In this document: positions 7,277 to 12,729 of the stretch, piece after piece | How positions within the stretch are numbered: the stretch's first letter is position 1 | Layout of the letters: each line of letters opens with the position of its first letter | NCBI GenBank assembly: GCA_937926755.1 | Contig: CALBBA010000230.1 | Location: 1 to 15,347 of the forward strand | Length of the DNA: 15,347 nt | Source of the DNA: an uncultured Collinsella sp. | GTDB taxonomy: Bacteria > Actinomycetota > Coriobacteriia > Coriobacteriales > Coriobacteriaceae | Reading direction: 5' to 3' | Made by a program: the position numbers and the translations under genes | The notes under the pieces: model-generated | What the model saw: only the letters and a program-made list of their open reading frames with translations | Told to the model about the DNA's origin: nothing | Database searches by the model: none

Positions 7277-8385
7277 TATTGGAGCCCCGTCCTCTTTGCA
7301 AGCTCTCCTAATTTGCGGGCATTGATCATCCATCCGGTCGGTACAACAAAGAAGAATGCATACAGGAGCAGCCCAAAGAACAGAACGAGCGTCAAGAGAG
7401 CGCCACTTGACCCGCTTATCATAAATAAGAAGGTCAAGCCGCAGAGAATCCAAAACCATCGGGCCGGTGCAATGTAGTGCCTTTTACGCGCCCAGTCGAT
7501 AAGGCCCTCCATTTTCTCAATCCATTCCTCATCAGCCTTGTCGATATTTCCCAACGCGCGCATTTCACTAACGACAAGTTCAGCATGCTGGATTTGTTTC
7601 ATATTGGTGAAATAGCCAGCATTATCCTTTGAGCTCATTTTGTTCTCGACATCCGTCTCTAGACACCGGCATAACGAGCTTAGGACGGGTCCATAATCCG
7701 GATGTGCCTCATGAAGATTGCGCGCCATAGTGAGGGCCTGGTCAAATTTCCCCTGAAGATAACGCGCATCAACCAAGCGCGCCATAATCGTATAGTCGCT
7801 CTTATCAATCTGCTGGGCCTTCAGAAACTCAGCCTCGGCGTCTGCGTATTTATCAATCATTATGTACGAGTCGCCCAACAGCCTATGAGCGGTCGCCTGA
7901 TTCGAGCCAAGCTTCAGCAACTCAGATGCAGCAAAAATGGATTCGTCATACTTGTCCATCGAATATGCTGCCAGAGCCCACACAAGCCATGCTTCCGCAT
8001 CGGTTGAGCAATTCCTTGTTGCCTCCCTAGCGGCAAAACAAGCGTTGGCACTCTGACCGTTTTTGAAATTATCTTTCGCTTCTGATGTCCAGTCTTTCTC
8101 GGCGGTTGCAGCACGGGCGTCTTTTTCCAGGTCCCTTTTGCTGTCACTCTTCCCGCTATCATATGTGGCATCGTATTCCAAGCGTTTTGAACTGTTGTGA
8201 AACAACGAATCTGCTTCATTTAAGAGCTGCATCATCCTTTCGGCGTTTGCTCTTTGCATAGCATCCGGAGATCCTTCGAGGCGCCTGAAGCGCTTTCGTG
8301 TTTTCTTAATCGCCTCTTCAATCTCCTCAATCGGCGCATTCTTTTCCAGTTCGAGAATTTCATAGTAGTCAACAAATTCTTCCAT
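7276..8385 (-). CDS. J-like/TPR membrane protein lacking the HPD motif
   Basis: The product is 369 residues. Residues 6-75 align without gaps to a DnaJ J-domain (DYYEILELEKNAPIEEIEEA at the start, LNEADSLF and RLEYDATYD at the end). The HPD tripeptide that stimulates Hsp70 ATPase is replaced by Arg-Arg-Leu at 34-36; an SPD occurs five residues later. A charged linker (76-98) leads to about four TPR-like helical pairs (about 100-240, with spacing as in AWLVWALAAYSMDKYDESI and AHRLLGDSYIMIDKYADAE). Two membrane segments end the protein (about 309-325 and 329-349), leaving a short basic tail. The Shine-Dalgarno AGGGGA lies 5 nt before the ATG. It follows the DnaK-like gene by 9 nt. I infer a membrane-bound recruiter that holds Hsp70 or clients through the TPRs without classical J activity. 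Confidence 0.87.
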   Translation of the reverse strand: MEEFVDYYEILELEKNAPIEEIEEAIKKTRKRFRRLEGSPDAMQRANAERMMQLLNEADSLFHNSSKRLEYDATYDSGKSDSKRDLEKDARAATAEKDWTSEAKDNFKNGQSANACFAAREATRNCSTDAEAWLVWALAAYSMDKYDESIFAASELLKLGSNQATAHRLLGDSYIMIDKYADAEAEFLKAQQIDKSDYTIMARLVDARYLQGKFDQALTMARNLHEAHPDYGPVLSSLCRCLETDVENKMSSKDNAGYFTNMKQIQHAELVVSEMRALGNIDKADEEWIEKMEGLIDWARKRHYIAPARWFWILCGLTFLFMISGSSGALLTLVLFFGLLLYAFFFVVPTGWMINARKLGELAKRTGLQ

Positions 8386-8394
8386 CAGTGTCCC

Positions 8395-9954
8395 CTATCC
8401 AATTTCGATGTTCTTCATCTTGTTAACGGCGGCATCAAGTTGCCGCTCGTCCATATTCGCCACGCGGTCGATTTCGAACTCACCGTACAATCGTCCGCTC
8501 TCCCCGTCATATAGACGGATATGCACCGTCTGTTCTTTGTCGTATTCGTAAACCACGCGGACGGGAGATCCCTTGGGCAACCCGGGCGGAAGCGGTATTT
8601 CCTTTGAACCGATAATGACCACATAGTTCAAGTCTGGGTCATCGCCTTGTGTCACCTGAACATCGACGTACGACTGGTTCTCGCTCACCGTTGCTGCGTC
8701 CTGTGAATAACTCCCCGGCACGGGTGAATTCCTCGGAATCACGACATTGTTGTAGTCTTTGCCGTCTTTCCCGAGCATCACAACCCCCAAAGGTTGCGAG
8801 GTAACATCGGCAATGACTACGCTCGGAGCCGTAAAGAGGGGCATATCCGGCAAACTATTTTCCGCCGATCCCGCCACGTCAATGCTCGATTCCATTTCTA
8901 TTGCGGCCTGAACGGCAGCCCCCATGGCGACAGCCTCATCGGGATTTACCCCAAGCTCGGGTTTCATCCCCGAAATATCTTCGATTAACTTGTGTACCAT
9001 TGGCATACGCGTTGAGCCACCAACGAGGACCACATGATCGATCTGGCCCCATGAATAACCGGTGTCCTCGAGCACGTCCTCGACCAGCTCCTGCGTTCGA
9101 TTCAGGAGTGACCTACTCGCCCGCTCGAAATCCTCGCGAGAAATAGCCACACGATAAGGCTTTCCGTCTTTCGAAATGTGAAGGTTGGCTTTTGCCACGT
9201 TTGAAAGAGTGCGCTTAACCATTTCGCATTTCTCTCGAAGCTCGGCACTTATCAGATAATCCTCGAGAACATTACCAGCGCCCTGTTTCGAGAGCTCTTC
9301 TGCCACGAACGACATTAGAGCGTTATCGAAATCGAATCCGCCCAAGTTCCTATCGCCATCGGTTCCGATAACCGTAAAGCAACCGTCCTCTATCTTAAGA
9401 AGCGTCACGTCGAACGTTCCGCCGCCCAGATCATAGACAAGCGTGACGCCGTTCTTCTCGGTATCGAGACCAAAGGAAAGGGCTGCGGCCGTCGGTTCAT
9501 TCAACACGCGAAGCACTTTGGTGCCCGCAATTACACCTGCCTGCTTTGTCGCAGTTCTTCTTGCATCATCAAAATATGCGGGAACCGTAATCACGGCTCC
9601 GCATACTTCTTCTCCAAGTGCCTGCTCGGCATCTTGCAATAATTTTTTGATAATAAGGGAGGAAACCTCTTCTGCAGAGTAGGAAACGCCCGAGTCGGAG
9701 TCGAATCTCCAATCCGGATTTCCCATCTGCCGTTTAACGAACTGGACAACATTATCGGGATCACCTGCCGCCGAATGCTTGGCCATCGTTCCAACAAGCG
9801 GCTCGTCTTTTCCGTCAAATGATTGGAATAAAACAACCGAAGGTGTAGTCGGTTCTCCGTCCGCATTCTTCAGTATTTCGGGAAGTCCATCGTCTCCCAA
9901 CACAGCGACAGCCGAATAGGTCGTCCCAAGATCGATTCCAACAACTCTCCCCAT
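8395..9954 (-). CDS. DnaK-like Hsp70 without the helical lid
   Basis: The product is 519 residues, about 100 shorter than DnaK. The nucleotide-binding domain (1 to about 380) is intact: phosphate-1 GIDLGTTYS at 6-14, VPAYFDDARR at 124-133, NEPTAAALS at 152-160, phosphate-2 VYDLGGGTFDVT at 173-184, and the adenosine motif VLVGGSTRMP at 309-318. The linker is DVTSQPLGV at 383-391 (DVTPLSLG in DnaK). The rest (about 392-490) resembles the beta substrate-binding domain with VIPRNSPVP and LPPGLPKGSP, followed by a stub where the lid should be. The ATG at 9954 is chosen because it starts the Hsp70 fold and has GAGGA about 9 nt upstream; an ATG three codons earlier overlaps that Shine-Dalgarno. It is the first gene of the operon. 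The housekeeping dnaK is presumably elsewhere. Confidence 0.93.
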   Translation of the reverse strand: MGRVVGIDLGTTYSAVAVLGDDGLPEILKNADGEPTTPSVVLFQSFDGKDEPLVGTMAKHSAAGDPDNVVQFVKRQMGNPDWRFDSDSGVSYSAEEVSSLIIKKLLQDAEQALGEEVCGAVITVPAYFDDARRTATKQAGVIAGTKVLRVLNEPTAAALSFGLDTEKNGVTLVYDLGGGTFDVTLLKIEDGCFTVIGTDGDRNLGGFDFDNALMSFVAEELSKQGAGNVLEDYLISAELREKCEMVKRTLSNVAKANLHISKDGKPYRVAISREDFERASRSLLNRTQELVEDVLEDTGYSWGQIDHVVLVGGSTRMPMVHKLIEDISGMKPELGVNPDEAVAMGAAVQAAIEMESSIDVAGSAENSLPDMPLFTAPSVVIADVTSQPLGVVMLGKDGKDYNNVVIPRNSPVPGSYSQDAATVSENQSYVDVQVTQGDDPDLNYVVIIGSKEIPLPPGLPKGSPVRVVYEYDKEQTVHIRLYDGESGRLYGEFEIDRVANMDERQLDAAVNKMKNIEIG

Positions 9955-9987
9955 AGCCACCATTCCTCGATGTCTATTTATATTGGT

Positions 9988-10003
9988 TTTGAGTTTATTC
10001 AAA
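9988..10003. promoter_or_regulatory. Inverted repeat over the operon -10 region (operator candidate)
   Basis: TTTGAGT (9988-9994) and ATTCAAA (9997-10003) form 7-nt arms with one mismatch around a 2-nt centre. They cover the -10 box and part of the spacer. The arms recall HAIR half-sites (CTTGAGT/ACTCAAG) but the spacing is far too short for HspR. Confidence 0.4.
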
Positions 10004-10019
10004 TTAGACTTTATGTCAA
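9992..10019 (-). promoter_or_regulatory. Probable sigma-70-type promoter of the eight-gene operon
   Basis: On the minus strand TTGACA (10014-10019) is separated by 16 nt from TAAACT (9992-9997). This would start transcription near 9985, about 30 nt before the DnaK-like ATG. It is the only convincing promoter I see for the operon. Both elements are overlapped by inverted repeats that could be operators. No CIRCE element is present. Confidence 0.6.
10005..10019. promoter_or_regulatory. TAGAC...ATGTC operator-like box over the -35 element
   Basis: TAGACTTTATGTCAA contains GAC and GTC arms and overlaps the TTGACA box of the operon promoter. A closely similar site (TAGACATAATGTCCAA) recurs at 10474-10489, and single TAGACAT boxes occur at 9970-9976 (reverse) and 10045-10051. 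It is a plausible binding site for the adjacent XRE repressor. Confidence 0.5.
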
Positions 10020-10101
10020 TTATTGCACCTAAGGACAATCCAGTTAGACATTTGACCGGCACCGAAATGCAAAGTTGCTCTTGATATCAGACGGGAGCGA
10101 C

Positions 10102-10443
10102 ATGGATGTGACCAATAAACATACCGCACTCGCCAGAATCCGCAAAAAGTCAGGGCTTACTCAGCTTCAAATTGCGGACAGTCTTGGCGTTAGCAAGGCG
10201 ACATATAGTGCATGGGAAACAGGTCGAGCAAAACTAGGAGAGGACCGCATTGTTGCATTGTGCGATCTCTTTGGATGCACGCCCAACGATATCCTTGGCT
10301 ATACCAAAGATCCAGACGGAAGCCCTGCGTTTTATACTGCTCAGGAAGACGAATATCTATCGCTCTTCAAAGCCCTGCCACCAAACATCAAGGCCGACAT
10401 TCTTGACATCATGCGTTATACGACAAAGGCCTGGAGACTCTAG
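10102..10443 (+). CDS. XRE-family (HTH_3) transcriptional regulator
   Basis: The product is 113 residues with an N-terminal Cro/C1-type helix-turn-helix at about 8-66. LTQLQIADSLGVSKATYSAW (19-38) is the classic HTH_3 core, and ETGRAKL follows as usual. The C-terminal part (about 75-113) is a short acidic and helical region that may dimerise or sense a signal; it has no protease or enzyme motif. GGGAG sits 5 nt before the ATG at 10102; a TTG at 10075 is in frame but has no ribosome binding site. It is transcribed divergently from the chaperone-ATPase operon across a 147-nt region carrying TAGACAT-type boxes, so it probably represses that operon and perhaps itself. Control of the downstream AAA gene through the copy of the box at 10474 is also possible. 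Confidence 0.9.
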   Translation: MDVTNKHTALARIRKKSGLTQLQIADSLGVSKATYSAWETGRAKLGEDRIVALCDLFGCTPNDILGYTKDPDGSPAFYTAQEDEYLSLFKALPPNIKADILDIMRYTTKAWRL

Positions 10444-10473
10444 GGCTTCTCTTCTGGCATCATGAATGTTTAC

Positions 10474-10489
10474 TAGACATAATGTCCAA
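10474..10489. promoter_or_regulatory. Second TAGAC...ATGTC operator-like box
   Basis: TAGACATAATGTCCAA contains the perfect arms GACAT and ATGTC around a single base. It matches the box over the operon -35 element at 10005-10019 in 13 of its first 15 positions. Its right half overlaps the first of three tandem repeats. Confidence 0.5.
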
Positions 10490-10550
10490 CTTGCACAATC
10501 TAAATCGTCCAACTTGCACAATCTAAATCGTCCAACTTGCACAAATCAAC
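10484..10550 (+). repeat. Three tandem 23-nt direct repeats
   Basis: Copies start at 10484, 10507 and 10530. The first two are identical over 23 nt. The third matches over the first 15 nt (GTCCAACTTGCACAA) and then diverges (ATCAAC). Each contains the near-palindrome CAACTTG. The array ends 2 nt before a TATAAT box, where a -35 element would normally be, so it is more likely an iteron-like regulator binding array than a random duplication. Confidence 0.8.
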
Positions 10551-10552
10551 GG

Positions 10553-10558
10553 TATAAT
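10553..10558 (+). promoter_or_regulatory. -10 box of the AAA_14/DUF4143 gene
   Basis: A perfect TATAAT stands 29 nt before the ATG at 10582, with no -35 hexamer at 16-18 nt. The expected -35 position falls inside the third tandem repeat, which suggests that transcription depends on a protein bound to the repeats, or is blocked by one. Confidence 0.6.
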
Positions 10559-10581
10559 ACCCTGATAGCAAGGAGGGTGAC

Positions 10582-11856
10582 ATGGGTTCAATTCAACACG
10601 GTTATTTACCACGAGTCGCGGACAAAGTGCTCGCCAGAAAACTAAAATCTTCTGGGGCTGTCCAAATCAAAGGGCCAAAATGGTGCGGCAAGACCGCAAC
10701 GGCTGAACAGGCAGCCGCAAGCAGCATCTACATGCAAGACCCCGATAACGGTCCGAGTTACATCCAGCTTGCCGATTCGAAGCCCTCTCTCCTGCTCAAA
10801 GGAGATGAGCCACGCCTCATCGATGAATGGCAAATGGCCCCGCAGCTTTGGGACGCCGTAAGGTTCGCGATCGACCGTGGCAAAGGGCGAGGCAGGTTTA
10901 TCCTCACCGGCTCCGCAACGCCTCGGGCAAGCGAAATGCCGGCACACTCAGGAGTCGGCCGCATAGCACGTATAAACATGCGCCCGATGTCACTTTTTGA
11001 ATCACGCGAGTCAACAGGATCAGTTTCGCTGGCAAGTCTGTTTGATGGAAACACCGATGTTGCCGATATGGTCGACTTCGATATCGAACGTATCGTCTAC
11101 TCACTTTGCCGAGGAGGTTGGCCTGAAGCGGTTACCGAGCCAAACCATGGGATTGCGCTATCCATGGCCCCTGATTACATCTCGGAACTGCTTGATTCCG
11201 ATATCGACGAGATTGATGGACTGCGGAGAAATAAGACTTGGATGGCCCAGATTATTCGAAGCTACGCTCGCAACATCTCGACAGAGGCATCGCTCGCCAC
11301 AATCGCCGCTGACATGCAAGGAGAACCTCCCTCAAGAAATACCGTTTCTGAATATGTCGACGCCTTGACCCGCTCCTGCGTTTTCGAAGATCTCGAGGCA
11401 TGGGCCCCGCGGCTCCGCTCAAAAACCGCCGTACGGACGAGTCCGACGCGCCATTTCTGCGATCCATCGCTTGCGGTCGCAGCCCTGGGGGCAACGCCTC
11501 AAAAGCTCCTGGAGGATTTTGAAACATTTGGGCTTCTGTTTGAATCGATGTGCATCCGTGACCTGCGCACCTATATGGACCTGCTTGGCGGCAAGGTTTA
11601 TCACTATCGGGACAAGACCGACCTTGAAGCCGATGCCGTACTCGTGCTAGATGACGGCAGGTACGCTCTGGTTGAGGTCAAGCTTGGCTCAAAACCTATA
11701 GACGCCGCTGCCGCCAATCTCAAGAAACTCGCATCTAAAATCGATGCGGCACACCAAGGCGAAGCGTCCTTCTTGCTCGTTCTCACTGGAACCGCAACTG
11801 CCTACCGACGGGAAGACGGTGTCGTAGTCGCGCCGCTTGCTTCACTGGCTCCGTAG
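10582..11856 (+). CDS. AAA_14 / DUF4143 ATP-binding protein
   Basis: The product is 424 residues. Residues about 20-150 are the AAA_14 ATPase: Walker A GPKWCGKTA at 31-39, Walker B PRLIDEWQ at 77-84, and LTGSATPR as the sensor-1 region. The middle is helical and probably winged helix (about 225-290). Residues about 290-400 form the DUF4143 domain with a PD-(D/E)XK-like core: DLEADAVLVLDDG (Asp351) followed by LVEVKLG (Glu365, Lys367). These proteins are common in many copies in gut actinobacteria, spirochaetes and others, and their role is not established; links to DNA or defence have been suggested because of the nuclease-like fold. AGGAGG at 10571-10576 supports the start. It lies downstream of the XRE gene and may or may not belong to the same system. 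Confidence 0.9.
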   Translation: MGSIQHGYLPRVADKVLARKLKSSGAVQIKGPKWCGKTATAEQAAASSIYMQDPDNGPSYIQLADSKPSLLLKGDEPRLIDEWQMAPQLWDAVRFAIDRGKGRGRFILTGSATPRASEMPAHSGVGRIARINMRPMSLFESRESTGSVSLASLFDGNTDVADMVDFDIERIVYSLCRGGWPEAVTEPNHGIALSMAPDYISELLDSDIDEIDGLRRNKTWMAQIIRSYARNISTEASLATIAADMQGEPPSRNTVSEYVDALTRSCVFEDLEAWAPRLRSKTAVRTSPTRHFCDPSLAVAALGATPQKLLEDFETFGLLFESMCIRDLRTYMDLLGGKVYHYRDKTDLEADAVLVLDDGRYALVEVKLGSKPIDAAAANLKKLASKIDAAHQGEASFLLVLTGTATAYRREDGVVVAPLASLAP

Positions 11857-11942
11857 GACAACTGGCATACAGCAGCGGGCGCAGGAGCCCTCCGTAGTAG
11901 AATCTGAACCACTGAATAGACTCGTACAAAAGGAGACTTTCC
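11857..11942 (+). other. Intergenic gap at the right edge of the island
   Basis: This 86-nt stretch separates the AT-richer island from the GC-rich nikR-hypF flank. It holds a small GGGC/GCCC stem without a T-run, a TAGAAT sequence that could be a -10 box without a visible -35, and AAAAGGAG serving the next gene. I see no NikR-type GTATGA palindrome and no repeat shared with the left edge. Confidence 0.35.
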
Positions 11943-12191
11943 ATGCATGACGTCGGAATGAATATGAGCCAGCTTGCCATGAGCGTCAAGCAGGTCGACG
12001 ACACCATCGAGCTCGCTCACGAATGGAGCCATCAGTTGCTGCATGCGACCGAGAATTTTGACATGGAGCGCATCGGCGCCAAGCTCGAGGCCGCCATGTC
12101 TGCGCTGCACGAGGCGCACGATGCGCTCGAGGGCTACGAGGAGGCCATCGAGGCAGATCACAACTCCGTCGGCTCTGTGAAACTGGTGTAA
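11943..12191 (+). CDS. Small His-rich helical protein upstream of nikR (unknown)
   Basis: The product is 82 residues and I recognise no family. It is almost entirely helical with two or three amphipathic helices (about 5-40, 42-75), has no cysteine, and carries seven histidines (at 2, 26, 30, 34, 56, 59 and 72) plus many Glu/Asp. His26, His30 and His34 fall on one helix face at i, i+4 and i+8, which could bind metal. AAAAGGAG precedes the ATG by about 8 nt. The stop is separated from the nikR GTG by one base, so the two genes are almost certainly co-transcribed. A role in nickel handling is a guess from position and histidines. The opening MHDVGM resembles HypA only superficially; the HypA zinc motif is absent. 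Confidence 0.75.
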   Translation: MHDVGMNMSQLAMSVKQVDDTIELAHEWSHQLLHATENFDMERIGAKLEAAMSALHEAHDALEGYEEAIEADHNSVGSVKLV

Positions 12192-12192
12192 C

Positions 12193-12687
12193 GTGGCCGA
12201 GCACGAGCACGAGCATTCGCACGGGCCGACTGGCGACGCGGACTGCCGTTGCAGCGGCTCTGCCTCCGAGCTGGTCCGCTTTTCGGTCACCGCGCCCGAC
12301 GACCTGCTGCGCCGCTTTGACGAGCAGATCGCGCGCCGCGGTGACGTGGCCAACCGTTCCGAAGCCGTACGTGATCTGATTCGCGCCTCGATCGCCAAGG
12401 AGCAGATGCGCACGCCCGATGAGCATGTTATCGGGTCGCTCACCATGATCTACGACCACCATACCGGCGACCTGACGCGCCGTCTGGACGAAGTGCAGCA
12501 CGACTACACCGACGAGATCGTATCGACCATGCACGTGCATCTGGATCACCACAACTGCTTGGAGATTCTGGCGCTCAAGGGTCGCGGCGAGCGCGTCTAC
12601 GAACTAGCCGACCGTCTGCTGGGCCTGCGCGGCGTTAAGCACGGCGAGCTCACGTGCGCCGCCACCAAGCAGAGCCTGGGGCTGTAG
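12193..12687 (+). CDS. nikR: NikR-family nickel-responsive regulator with His/Cys-rich N-terminal tail
   Basis: The product is 164 residues. Residues about 27-70 are a ribbon-helix-helix DNA-binding domain (VRFSVTAPDDLLRRFDEQI, then NRSEAVRDLIR). Residues about 78-160 are the ACT-like NikR C-terminal domain. The nickel ligands known from E. coli NikR are recognisable: His103 in VQHD, His114 and His116 in MHVH, and Cys122 in HHNCLEI. NikR tetramers bind Ni(II) and repress nickel uptake genes or adjust nickel enzymes. An extra segment at 1-22 (HEHEHSHG, then CRC) is absent from the standard protein of about 133 residues and may bind metal. The GTG start has no strong Shine-Dalgarno and lies one base after the previous stop, which suggests re-initiation. 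hypF follows, linking nickel status to hydrogenase maturation. Confidence 0.93.
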   Translation: MAEHEHEHSHGPTGDADCRCSGSASELVRFSVTAPDDLLRRFDEQIARRGDVANRSEAVRDLIRASIAKEQMRTPDEHVIGSLTMIYDHHTGDLTRRLDEVQHDYTDEIVSTMHVHLDHHNCLEILALKGRGERVYELADRLLGLRGVKHGELTCAATKQSLGL

Positions 12688-12729
12688 CGCACCTGTCCCT
12701 ATTTGGTCGGTTTTGATGAGGGGTGTCGC

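Noticed and set aside
1397..9954. A complete type VII (ESX/Yuk) secretion system
   Set aside because: No EccB, EccD/YukD, EccE, EsaA/YueB or mycosin gene is visible, and the small helical protein lacks the WXG motif. Only the ATPase resembles EccC.
9955..10101. HspR/HAIR or CIRCE heat-shock operator upstream of the DnaK-like gene
   Set aside because: TTTGAGT/ATTCAAA resembles HAIR half-sites but is separated by 2 nt instead of 7, and no TTAGCACTC-type CIRCE repeat is present. The linked XRE gene is a better candidate regulator.
10484..10550. CRISPR array
   Set aside because: The three repeats are directly adjacent with no spacers and there are no cas genes; the unit abuts a -10 box.
1397..11856. 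Prophage or integrative element
   Set aside because: There is an amidase and an XRE repressor, but no integrase, terminase, capsid, tail, relaxase or attachment repeat. The amidase is membrane-anchored and embedded in a chaperone operon.
11943..12191. HypA identity for the small gene before nikR, because it begins MHDVGM
   Set aside because: HypA is about 113 residues with a CxxC...CxxC zinc motif; this protein has 82 residues and no cysteine.
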